Assembly: GCA_902470805.1 (NCBI GenBank)
Contig: CABRHX010000001.1
Coordinates: 62,001 to 126,000, forward strand
DNA: 64,000 nt
Direction: 5' to 3'
From: an uncultured Collinsella sp.
Lineage (GTDB): Bacteria; Actinomycetota; Coriobacteriia; Coriobacteriales; Coriobacteriaceae
Below the pieces are notes generated by a model. The model was not told the DNA's origin, searched no databases, and saw only the letters and a list, made by a program, of their open reading frames with translations. Positions 29,658 through 36,854 of this stretch are shown piece by piece (positions within the stretch are counted from its first letter, which is position 1; the number at the start of each line of letters is the position of its first letter). The translations under genes and the position numbers were made by a program.

Positions 29658-30365
29658 TTACTCAGCCAGGAAGTCACGCTGGACAGCGGGATCGACCTTG
29701 ACGCCAGGGCCCATGGTGGAAGACACGGAGATGGACTTGACGTACTTGCCCTTAGCAGAAGAGGGCTTGACGCGCAGAATCTCGGTGTACAGGGCAGCGT
29801 AGTTCTCGACGAGCTGCTGCTCAGAGAAGGACTTCTTGCCCAGGGGCACGTGGCAGATGCCGTAGCGGTCGGCGCGGTACTCAACGCGGCCAGCCTTGAG
29901 CTCGGAGACCATCTTGGCGACGTCCATGGTCACGGTGCCGAGCTTGGGGTTCGGCATGAGGCCACGGGGACCAAGGATCTTACCGATGCGGCCAACCTTG
30001 GCCATCATGTTCGGCGTAGCGATAGCGGCGTCGAAGTTGATCTCGCCCTTCTGAATCTGGGCGACGAGCTCGTCGGAACCGATGATGTCGGCGCCGGCAG
30101 CCTCGGCCTCACGGGCCTTCTCGCCCTCGGCGAAGACGGCAACACGAACGGTCTTGCCGGTGCCGTGGGGCAGGGAGATGGAACCACGGATGTTCTGGTC
30201 AGCCTTACGAGTATCGATGCCCAGACGGAAGTGAGCCTCGACGGTCTCGTCGAACTTGGCGGTGTCGAGCTCCTTGATGAGCTTGGCAGCCTGAAGGGGG
30301 GTGTAGAGCGTGGCGCGGTCGATCTTCTCGGCAGCGGCGTTATAGCTCTTACCATGCTTAGCCAT
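29658..30365 (-). CDS. rplA: 50S ribosomal protein L1
   Basis: Large-subunit protein of the L1 stalk that helps release deacylated tRNA; 235 aa. Recognised by GKSYNAAAEKID near the start, LPHGTGKTVRVAVFAEG, and the signature IGKILGPRGLMPNPKLGTV. The start at 30365 (second ATG, MAKHGK) is 8 bases after GGAGG; the ATG two codons earlier would be too near that site. L1 often represses its own operon by binding mRNA; a hairpin in the 117-base gap ahead of this gene (30440-30466, ACGGGTGC / GCGCCCGT) might be such a site, though this is only a suggestion. Confidence 0.97.
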   Translation of the reverse strand: MAKHGKSYNAAAEKIDRATLYTPLQAAKLIKELDTAKFDETVEAHFRLGIDTRKADQNIRGSISLPHGTGKTVRVAVFAEGEKAREAEAAGADIIGSDELVAQIQKGEINFDAAIATPNMMAKVGRIGKILGPRGLMPNPKLGTVTMDVAKMVSELKAGRVEYRADRYGICHVPLGKKSFSEQQLVENYAALYTEILRVKPSSAKGKYVKSISVSSTMGPGVKVDPAVQRDFLAE

Positions 30366-30482
30366 GTGCATTACCTCCTGTGGTTAAACGGGCGTGAGCC
30401 CTCCCACATCGTATCGTGTGCCCTATTGCACACATTTAACGGGCGCCCCGCTCGGAGCACCCGTCGTTACCATAAGAAATCG

Positions 30483-30911
30483 CTACTCAGCGATGGTGAC
30501 GCCCATGGAACGGGCGGTACCGGCGATGATCTTCTTGGCGGCGTCAATGTCGTTGGCATTGAGGTCCGGCATCTTGATCTCGGCGATCTTGGTGAGCTGC
30601 TCCTGGGAGAGCTGACCAACCTTGTCGGCCTGGGGCTTAGCGGAACCAGACTTGAGGTTCAGCTCCTTCTTGATGAGGTGAGCCGCCGGCGGGGTCTTGG
30701 TGATGAAGGAGAAGGACTTATCCTCGTAGACAGAGATCTCAACGGGGATGATGTCGCCCTTCTTGTCCTGCGTCTCGGCGTTAAAGGCCTGGCAGAACTG
30801 CATGATGTTCACGCCAGCAGCGCCCAGGGCGGGGCCGACGGGAGGAGCGGGGTTAGCTGCACCAGCAGGAATCTGGAGCTTAATGACGTTGGCAACCTTC
30901 TTCTCAGCCAT
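30483..30911 (-). CDS. rplK: 50S ribosomal protein L11
   Basis: GTPase-centre protein that binds 23S rRNA and is needed for RelA activation and thiostrepton binding; 142 aa. Key parts are IKLQIPAGAANPAPPVGPALG (N-terminal proline-rich drug-contact region) and the C-terminal rRNA-binding half with KIAEIKMPDLNA and ARSMG. The start is the ATG at 30911 (MAEKKV), with AAAGGA seven bases before it. It is transcribed with nusG upstream and rplA downstream. Confidence 0.97.
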   Translation of the reverse strand: MAEKKVANVIKLQIPAGAANPAPPVGPALGAAGVNIMQFCQAFNAETQDKKGDIIPVEISVYEDKSFSFITKTPPAAHLIKKELNLKSGSAKPQADKVGQLSQEQLTKIAEIKMPDLNANDIDAAKKIIAGTARSMGVTIAE

Positions 30912-31031
30912 GGTCATTCCTTTCGAATCACGAGTGTGAAGTACTTGCTATATCGTAAGCACGCACGTGTTAGAAGCACTCCTGAGATGAGCAGTCACAG
31001 AAGAAGCACGCTCGCGCGAACGGACGAAAAC

Positions 31032-31568
31032 TTAAGCGATGACAGCGACCTGGTTAAAGTCGAGCTCGACCGGCGTCTCGCGGCCAAAGATCATCAGCGT
31101 GACCTTGAGCTTGCCAGCCTCGGTGTTAACCTCGGAGACCTTGCCATCAAAGTCGGTAAGCGGGCCATCGGTGACGCGGACGGACGTGCCGACCTCAATA
31201 TCAACCGAAGTGCGCTTGGGCGAATCGCCCTTACCGGGACGACGAGTCATCTTGTTGTACTCGTCGCGGGAAAGCGGAGCGGGCTTGCCGTTGCCGCCCA
31301 GGAAACCGGTGACGCCAGGCGTGTTACGAACGCACGTCCAAGCATCATCATCCATCTCCATGCGGACAAGGACATAACCCGGGAAAATCTTGGAATCCTT
31401 GGTCTCACGCTTGCCACCCTCTTTAATCTCGGTGACACGCTCCATAGGAATCTCGATATCAAAGATACGGTCCTGCATGCCCATAGTCTCGATTCGATGC
31501 TCGAGATCGGACTTAACACGGTTCTCGTATCCAGAGTAAGTGTGAACGACGTACCAACGCTTAGACAT
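31032..31568 (-). CDS. nusG: transcription termination/antitermination factor NusG
   Basis: Binds RNA polymerase and couples it to Rho or the ribosome; 178 aa. It has the N-terminal NGN domain (WYVVHTYSGYENRVK, FPGYVLVRM, VRNTPGVTGFLG) and the C-terminal KOW domain (VRVTDGPLTDFDGKVSEV). No insertion of the type seen in some actinobacteria is present. It lies 3 bases after secE with a GAGGGG ribosome-binding site in the secE end, so they are coupled. Confidence 0.97.
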   Translation of the reverse strand: MSKRWYVVHTYSGYENRVKSDLEHRIETMGMQDRIFDIEIPMERVTEIKEGGKRETKDSKIFPGYVLVRMEMDDDAWTCVRNTPGVTGFLGGNGKPAPLSRDEYNKMTRRPGKGDSPKRTSVDIEVGTSVRVTDGPLTDFDGKVSEVNTEAGKLKVTLMIFGRETPVELDFNQVAVIA

Positions 31569-31571
31569 GGT

Positions 31572-31910
31572 TTAGCCCCTCAATCCAGAGAACAGAGCAA
31601 GAGCCTCGCCAAAGCCAGCATCGAGCAGAGCGATGACGACGCCGACGACGATCAGAGAAGCGCAAACGACGACCGAGTAGTTCACGAGCTCCTTCTTATC
31701 GGGCCACGTGACACGCTTCATCTCGGACTTGACCGAAGCGAAATACTTCTTGGTGCGGGCGAAGAAACCAGGCTTCTCGTTCTTCTTGGACTTCGCAGCC
31801 TTCTCGTTCTTCTTGGCAACGGCCTTCTTGGCCTCAACCTTGGAGTTGGCGGCAGCGTTGTTGGCAGGCGCCTGCTGCTGAGCCTTCTTCTTGTTCTTCT
31901 TGTTGGCCAT
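31572..31910 (-). CDS. secE: preprotein translocase subunit SecE
   Basis: Small essential membrane subunit of the SecYEG protein-export channel; 112 aa. The first half is a lysine/alanine-rich cytoplasmic tail (residues 1-50), longer than in many species; then comes the conserved amphipathic FFARTKKYFASVKSEMKRVTWP, seen from about residue 49, and one membrane helix (VVVCASLIVVGVVIALLDAGF). Located in the classical tRNA-Trp-secE-nusG-rplK-rplA order. Confidence 0.95.
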   Translation of the reverse strand: MANKKNKKKAQQQAPANNAAANSKVEAKKAVAKKNEKAAKSKKNEKPGFFARTKKYFASVKSEMKRVTWPDKKELVNYSVVVCASLIVVGVVIALLDAGFGEALALFSGLRG

Positions 31911-31986
31911 TTGGGTTACCTCCGCGCAATGCGCTTATACATGAGTAAACCGTAAGCCCCCAATTGGGAGCTTACGGAATAATGAC

Positions 31987-32062
31987 TGGCACGCCAGGAA
32001 GGACTCGAACCCTCAACACTCGGTTTTGGAGACCGATGCTCTACCAATTGAACTACTGGCGT
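31987..32062 (-). tRNA. tRNA-Trp (CCA)
   Basis: 76-base cloverleaf on the minus strand. Acceptor ACGCCAG pairs with CTGGCGT, anticodon loop CTCCAAA carries CCA, the T-arm has GGTTCGAGTCC and a 3' CCA is encoded. It sits between rpmG and secE and is part of that transcript. Confidence 0.97.
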
Positions 32063-32075
32063 ATGTGACTAGAGA

Positions 32076-32225
32076 CTAGCGAGTCTCTTTGTGCAGCGTG
32101 TGGTGACGGCACCAGGGGCAATACTTCTTGATCTCCATACGATCAGGCATGGTCGACTTGTTCTTGGTGGTCGTATAGTTGCGGCGCTTGCACTCAGTGC
32201 ACGCAAGAGTAACTAGAGTACGCAT
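32076..32225 (-). CDS. rpmG: 50S ribosomal protein L33
   Basis: Short ribosomal protein of 49 aa. Translation of the minus strand gives MRTLVTLACTECKRRNYTTT at the start and KKYCPWCRHHTLHKETR at the end. The two CxxC pairs (CTEC and CPWC) form a zinc ribbon, so this is the zinc-containing C+ form of L33; some actinobacteria also hold a zinc-free copy, which was not found in this window. AGGA lies just before the ATG. It is the first gene of the rpmG-tRNA-Trp-secE-nusG-rplKA unit, transcribed from the promoter at 32271-32300. Confidence 0.95.
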   Translation of the reverse strand: MRTLVTLACTECKRRNYTTTKNKSTMPDRMEIKKYCPWCRHHTLHKETR

Positions 32226-32270
32226 GTATCCTGAACCTTTCATTTCCGCCCCGTACGGGCACGAGTTGTT

Positions 32271-32300
32271 ACTTTATCAGCTCCACGTAAGTGCTGTCAA
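32271..32300 (-). promoter_or_regulatory. strong promoter of the rpmG-secE-nusG-rplKA operon
   Basis: Perfect TTGACA (32295-32300), 18-base spacer, TAAAGT (32271-32276) on the minus strand, about 45 bases ahead of rpmG. The bases upstream of the -35 (GAGGTTTTCATTGACAGC) are almost identical to those of the tRNA-tuf promoter. Confidence 0.85.
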
Positions 32301-32440
32301 TGAAAACCTCGAGTCAATTGGTTCTCGGTGGATCCATTCATATTTGGAACACATCAATGAAGCCATCGAGATCTAATCGACGGTGCATCCAGGACCATTG
32401 TCGATCCTCTCGACACCAGCAACGGCTCAATATCCATTGC

Positions 32441-32477
32441 AGAAAAGAACCCGGCACCCATATAAGTGCCGGGTTCT
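32441..32477 (-). terminator. terminator after tuf
   Basis: AGAACCCGGCAC / GTGCCGGGTTCT 12-base perfect stem followed by TTTTCT on the minus strand. Confidence 0.95.
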
Positions 32478-32504
32478 CTAAGTCAGCTATATCAAAGAGC
32501 TAAT

Positions 32505-33695
32505 TTACTCAATGATCGTGGAGACGATGCCCGAACCGACGGTGTGGCCACCCTCGCGGATAGCGAAGCGCAGGCCCTCCTCCATGGCGATCGGGTGGAT
32601 GAGGTCGCCCTCGATGGTGATGTGGTCACCAGGCATAGCCATCTCGGTGCCCTCGGGGAGCTTGACCGTACCGGTAACGTCGGTGGTACGGAAGTAGAAC
32701 TGAGGACGATAACCATCGAAGAACGGGGTGTGACGGCCGCCCTCCTCCTTGGTCAGAACGTAGATCTCACCGGTGAACTTGGTGTGCGGGGTAACCGAAC
32801 CGGGCTTGCAGAGAACCTGGCCGCGCTCGATGTCCTCGCGCTTGATGCCGCGGAGCAGCAGACCGACGTTGTCGCCAGCCTCGCAGAAGTCCATGGACTT
32901 ACGGAACATCTCGATACCGGTAACGACGGTGTTCTGGGTATCCTTGATGCCGACGATCTCGACGGGCTCGTTGAGCTTGAGCTCACCGCGCTCGACACGG
33001 CCGGTAGCAACGGTACCACGGCCGGAGATGGTCATAACGTCCTCAACGGCCATCAGGAAGGGGAGGTCGTTGTTACGAGCAGGCGTCGGGATGTACTCGT
33101 CGACGGCCTTCATGAGCTCGCGGATAGCGTCCATCCACTTGGCGTCGCCCTCGAGAGCGCCCAGAGCGGAACCACGGATGACGGGAATGTCGTCGCCGGG
33201 GAAATCGTACTCGGAGAGGAGCTCACGGGTCTCCATCTCGACGAGGTCGATGAGCTCGTCATCGTCGACCATGTCGCACTTGTTCAGGAAGACGACGATG
33301 TAGGGAACGCCGACCTGACGGGCGAGCAGGATGTGCTCGCGGGTCTGAGCCATGGGGCCGTCGGTAGCGGCGATGACCAGGATAGCGCCGTCCATCTGAG
33401 CAGCACCGGAGATCATGTTCTTGACGTAGTCAGCGTGGCCCGGGCAGTCAACGTGAGCGTAGTGACGGGCAGCAGTCTCGTACTCGACGTGGGAGACGGA
33501 GATCGTAATGCCGCGCTCGCGCTCCTCGGGAGCCTTGTCGATGTTCTCGAACGCAGTGAAGTCAGCCTTGCAGCCCTCGGTCTCGGAGAGAACCTTGGTG
33601 ATGGCAGCGGTCAGCGTGGTCTTGCCGTGGTCGACGTGACCAATGGTGCCGATGTTAACATGCGGCTTAGTGCGCTCAAACTTCTCTTTGGCCAT
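32505..33695 (-). CDS. tuf: elongation factor Tu
   Basis: GTPase that delivers aminoacyl-tRNA to the ribosome; 396 aa, standard length. P-loop GHVDHGKT (residues 19-26), effector region with ERGITI, DCPGH and NKCD guanine-specificity motif are all present. I choose the ATG at 33695 (MAKEKFERTKPH) because GGAGG lies five bases upstream; the longer reading adds 23 residues with no ribosome-binding site. No fusA or rpsL lies beside it; instead it follows a three-tRNA cluster, an arrangement also known from tufB of E. coli. Confidence 0.98.
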   Translation of the reverse strand: MAKEKFERTKPHVNIGTIGHVDHGKTTLTAAITKVLSETEGCKADFTAFENIDKAPEERERGITISVSHVEYETAARHYAHVDCPGHADYVKNMISGAAQMDGAILVIAATDGPMAQTREHILLARQVGVPYIVVFLNKCDMVDDDELIDLVEMETRELLSEYDFPGDDIPVIRGSALGALEGDAKWMDAIRELMKAVDEYIPTPARNNDLPFLMAVEDVMTISGRGTVATGRVERGELKLNEPVEIVGIKDTQNTVVTGIEMFRKSMDFCEAGDNVGLLLRGIKREDIERGQVLCKPGSVTPHTKFTGEIYVLTKEEGGRHTPFFDGYRPQFYFRTTDVTGTVKLPEGTEMAMPGDHITIEGDLIHPIAMEEGLRFAIREGGHTVGSGIVSTIIE

Positions 33696-33791
33696 AAAGC
33701 CCTCCTCTAAACAGGTCGTCCCCGGACGGGACTTTGCCTTTATACCATAGTGGCCTCTCAACATACTATTGAGAAGCCACCGTGTTACCTA

Positions 33792-33868
33792 TGGTAGCGG
33801 TGACTGGATTCGAACCAGTGACGCCACGGGTATGAACCGTGTGCTCTAACCAACTGAGCTACACCGCC
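33792..33868 (-). tRNA. tRNA-Met (CAT), elongator type
   Basis: 77 bases; acceptor GGCGGTG / CACCGCT (first pair G-U), anticodon loop TTCATAC with CAT, 3' CCA encoded. It lacks the GGG/CCC anticodon-stem pairs of the initiator tRNA, so it is elongator Met or, less likely, the lysidine-modified Ile species. Confidence 0.93.
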
Positions 33869-33871
33869 GGA

Positions 33872-33947
33872 TGGAGCCTGCAACCAGACTTGAACTGGTG
33901 ACCTCTTCGTTACCAACGAAGTGCTCTACCGACTGAGCTATACAGGC
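33872..33947 (-). tRNA. tRNA-Thr (GGT)
   Basis: 76 bases; acceptor GCCTGTA / TGCAGGC, anticodon loop TTGGTAA with GGT, 3' CCA encoded. Only three bases separate it from tRNA-Met. Confidence 0.95.
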
Positions 33948-33957
33948 ACTTGACGGG

Positions 33958-34039
33958 TGGGAGCTATAGGATTCGAACCTATGTAGGCAGAGCCAACGGG
34001 TTTACAGCCCGTCCCCATTAACCACTCGGGCAAACTCCC
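33958..34039 (-). tRNA. tRNA-Tyr (GTA)
   Basis: 82 bases with a long variable arm (class II tRNA, as usual for bacterial Tyr). Acceptor GGGAGTT / AGCTCCC, anticodon loop CTGTAAA with GTA. After the discriminator A the sequence is CCC, so the 3' CCA is not encoded and must be added by the CCA enzyme, unlike the other tRNAs here. Confidence 0.93.
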
Positions 34040-34101
34040 AATCGTTCAAGTATCCGCAGGTCCTTTGGTCTTTTGGACCGCCGCCCCCGCGAACGAAAAA
34101 G

Positions 34102-34131
34102 ATAATACGATGCAACCTTGGGGGCTGTCAA
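34102..34131 (-). promoter_or_regulatory. strong promoter of the tRNA-Tyr-Thr-Met-tuf unit
   Basis: TTGACA (34126-34131), 18-base spacer, TATTAT (34102-34107) on the minus strand, about 63 bases ahead of tRNA-Tyr. Shares GAGGTTTTCGTTGACAGC with the rpmG promoter. The stretch from here to the RpiR gene (34132-34438) holds no gene apart from the repeat at 34348-34427. Confidence 0.88.
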
Positions 34132-34347
34132 CGAAAACCTCCAGATACACGGTGCCGGGCGTATCTATATAGCTGTGAGCGTCGGTTTTGTTGAGTTTGG
34201 ATATGAAGGACGGTGGATTTGGCTACGCTTGTGACATTTCACGAGGGAACACTTTGTCACGGTGGAGTACATCTGCAGCATCGACCTTCGATACCGACCC
34301 TCTTGCACTATTACATAGGTCACGATCGTGCTTCCACGGCACGTTCA

Positions 34348-34427
34348 AGCGTGGATAATCTCCCGCTTTTAGCGCGGCTCTAAGCCCAAAGCGGAGATTA
34401 TCCACGCTCATTCTCCAGACGGGAGAA
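34348..34427. repeat. palindrome family 3 (left border of the beta-glucoside module)
   Basis: AGCGTGGATAATCTCC (34348-34363) and GGAGATTATCCACGCT (34393-34408) are perfect 16-base arms, followed at once by a small hairpin TTCTCC / GGAGAA (34411-34427). The right part, ATTATCCACGCTC-TTCTCC, recurs at 38448-38467 on the far side of the PTS operon. It lies 11 bases after the RpiR stop. Confidence 0.8.
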
Positions 34428-34438
34428 CTATAGAGCCG

Positions 34439-35314
34439 CTACTGCTCGGGCCAGACCAAAGTAGACCCATAGAGCGGCTCCCCCTTGGTGCAGGGGTAGC
34501 GACTCAAGTAACACGACGATAGCAAGTCGAAGAAATAGGTCATGGCGTATTTCGAATAAACGCCGAGTCGGTCAATTCCGTTTCCCGCATTACCAAGACG
34601 ACATACACGGTCAAAAGACCTCGATTTGTCATCGTTGCTAAACGCAGTAATTAGAATCTTCCTGCCCGAACGGCAATCAAGATACTCACGCGCCTGGGAC
34701 GCAAATAGCCCGGAGACCGATACGAGAATTATCAATGACTGCGAAGCGTCTCCCATGTTTTTCAATTCCGCGACGTTAGCCCCAGCAACTATGCGAACTA
34801 TCTTGCCCGCATAAAACATTTCCTGCTGAAATCGTACGAGATTGGCGCTCACATTATTGGTGCACCAGATTTCAACGTTTTTATGGCCATCAATTTCGTC
34901 GGCAAGGTGCTTAATAGCGATATCGGACACGCCGCTTTCAACCTCAGCGAACATCTCGATCATGCGAACGTCGAGCTCTGCCCTGTACTCCTCGTAGCCA
35001 AATTCCTCCTCTCGATGGCTTAAGTCGCTTGGAAAGACTGATTGAGTAAATGATTCTTTCAAATCGCTAAGAGACTGGTAGCCCAATCGATTGCAGAAAC
35101 GACGAACAGCGGAACGGGTCACGAATGCATCGCGGGTTATTGTGGCAACATTGATTTCGCTCGAACGCCTAATGTGAGCGATGAGATATCGAGCGATGGC
35201 AGCATCGTTTGACCCAAACTCGCTGTTGATGATGGAGCTAATGCGATTGAGCACATCGAAGTCATTGATATTCACGTGATCCCTCTTTCCGCTCTCCTCG
35301 AAATCATAGTTCAT
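34439..35314 (-). CDS. RpiR/MurR-family transcriptional regulator
   Basis: Sugar-phosphate-responsive regulator of 291 aa. Residues about 20-100 form the HTH_6 domain (AIARYLIAHIRRSSEINVATITRDAFVTRSAVRRFCNRLGYQSLSDLK in the translation), and the C-terminal half is a SIS sugar-isomerase-type domain (VEIWCTNNVSANLVRFQQEM, SLIILVSVSG). It is divergent from the GH1-PTS operon with 112 bases between, so it most likely controls that operon, sensing a phospho-sugar. Base composition is clearly more AT-rich than the neighbouring housekeeping genes, which suggests transfer. No strong ribosome-binding site is seen before the ATG at 35314. Confidence 0.88.
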   Translation of the reverse strand: MNYDFEESGKRDHVNINDFDVLNRISSIINSEFGSNDAAIARYLIAHIRRSSEINVATITRDAFVTRSAVRRFCNRLGYQSLSDLKESFTQSVFPSDLSHREEEFGYEEYRAELDVRMIEMFAEVESGVSDIAIKHLADEIDGHKNVEIWCTNNVSANLVRFQQEMFYAGKIVRIVAGANVAELKNMGDASQSLIILVSVSGLFASQAREYLDCRSGRKILITAFSNDDKSRSFDRVCRLGNAGNGIDRLGVYSKYAMTYFFDLLSSCYLSRYPCTKGEPLYGSTLVWPEQ

Positions 35315-35317
35315 TTA

Positions 35318-35355
35318 TTGAATCAAACAGCTTTGGTCGTTCTCCTATGATTCAA
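35318..35355. promoter_or_regulatory. candidate RpiR operator between regulator and GH1 gene
   Basis: TTGAATCA (35318-35325) and TGATTCAA (35348-35355) form a perfect inverted repeat with a 22-base gap in the divergent intergenic region. TTGACG at 35361-35366 may be the -35 of the GH1 promoter, although I see no good -10. Confidence 0.5.
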
Positions 35356-35426
35356 ATCAGTTGACGTCATCTTAATCGTAATTCCGCCACACGTATCCAC
35401 CGTGTTGAATGATGGAAAGGGGATTC

Positions 35427-36845
35427 ATGGGCAACGTGAACAACATCCCGTTTCTCTGGGGTTCCGCCACGGCGTCTTATCAGTGCGAGGGTGCCTGGAA
35501 CGAAGACGGCAAAGGCCTTGGCGAGTGGGATTTCTTTAACCACACAAGCAATAAGAACATCAACCATGTTGACGGTGATGTATCTTGCGACTTCTACCAT
35601 CGCTATGAAGAAGATATCCGCATGATGAAAGAAGGCGGACAAAACACCTATCGCTTCTCTCTTTCATGGAGTCGAATCATCCCCACGGGTATCGGTGAAG
35701 TGAATGAAAAGGGTATCGATTTTTATAATCGGGTCATTGATTGCTGCCTCGAAAATGGCATAGAGCCCAACGTTACGCTGTTCCATTACGATCTGCCATT
35801 CACGCTTGCTTGCAAAGGCGGATGGCTGAACAACGATATGGCAGAGTGGTTCTGCAAATACGCCAAGATTTGCTTTGAGCGCTTTGGAGACCGCGTCAAA
35901 ATCTGGGCTACCGTTAACGAGCCGCATTTCTACAGCTACTGCGTAAACATGTTGGGCAACTATCCCCCCAATCGATCGCTCGACGTTCAGTCGTACATGC
36001 AGTTTCAGTACAACCTGATGCGCGCAAGCGCACTCGCAGTCCGAGCATATCGTCAAATGGGCTACGACGGCATCATCGGCGCCGTCCACGATGGCGGCGT
36101 TGTCGAACTCGACCCGGCAACCGAGCACCCCGATGACGTATTTCGATACGCAGACTTTTTCGCCAATCGCATGATTCTGGCACCAGCACTTCAGGGTCAA
36201 CTGCCGCCAGAAATGGACGAAATCCTTGAAAAACTTGGCGTCTCGCTCTATCGATCCCCAAATGACGTAGAAGAATTCAGAGACGGTAAAGTCGATTTTA
36301 TTGGACTCAACGTGTATTGCCGAGAGTATGTAACCGACTGGCACGGTGGAGAGCTTGCCGTTTCGGCGAACAATAAGGGCGGTTCGAGCAAAAAGGTCGA
36401 AGGAAAATGCATTGCGCCCTTGTTTGAAAGCGCCCGCGACAGCAATGTTCCCCGCAATAAATGGGGCCGCGAAATACTCCCAAGTTGCATGTATTCAACC
36501 ATCATGGATGTCCACGAGCGCTATGACGCGCCCCGCATCTTTATTACGGAAAACGGACATGGCGCCTATGAGCAACCAGACGCAGACGGAATAATCCACG
36601 ATGATGACCGCATCGAGCTTCTGGGCCAGTTCATCGAGCACATGATGAGGGCTAAGCGCGACGGCGCGCGCGTTGAGGGCTACTACCTCTGGTCGACGAT
36701 GGATCTGTATAGCTGGATCAACGGCTACGAAAAACGATACGGACTTGTCCATATCGACTTCGAGAACAATCTGGAGCGCACCCCCAAAAAGAGCTGGTAT
36801 TGGTACCGAGACCTTATCTCGAAGTATCAGGAGCAGGAAGGTTAG
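35427..36845 (+). CDS. 6-phospho-beta-glucosidase (GH1)
   Basis: Cytoplasmic glycoside hydrolase family 1 enzyme of 472 aa that splits phosphorylated beta-glucosides delivered by the PTS. The N-terminal WGSATASYQCEGA, the acid/base glutamate in ATVNEP and the nucleophile glutamate in FITENGHG are all visible. Coupling with a PTS permease supports the phospho-specific subgroup. Start at 35427 (MGNVNN), four bases after AAAGGGG; an earlier ATG adds six residues. It is the first gene of an operon with the EIIBC gene 9 bases downstream. Confidence 0.93.
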   Translation: MGNVNNIPFLWGSATASYQCEGAWNEDGKGLGEWDFFNHTSNKNINHVDGDVSCDFYHRYEEDIRMMKEGGQNTYRFSLSWSRIIPTGIGEVNEKGIDFYNRVIDCCLENGIEPNVTLFHYDLPFTLACKGGWLNNDMAEWFCKYAKICFERFGDRVKIWATVNEPHFYSYCVNMLGNYPPNRSLDVQSYMQFQYNLMRASALAVRAYRQMGYDGIIGAVHDGGVVELDPATEHPDDVFRYADFFANRMILAPALQGQLPPEMDEILEKLGVSLYRSPNDVEEFRDGKVDFIGLNVYCREYVTDWHGGELAVSANNKGGSSKKVEGKCIAPLFESARDSNVPRNKWGREILPSCMYSTIMDVHERYDAPRIFITENGHGAYEQPDADGIIHDDDRIELLGQFIEHMMRAKRDGARVEGYYLWSTMDLYSWINGYEKRYGLVHIDFENNLERTPKKSWYWYRDLISKYQEQEG

Positions 36846-36854
36846 GAGAAAGAG

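Noticed and set aside
29850..31955. 701-codon plus-strand ORF across rplA-rplK-nusG-secE
   Set aside because: Crosses four ribosomal/export genes on the opposite strand and their gaps; no domain seen.
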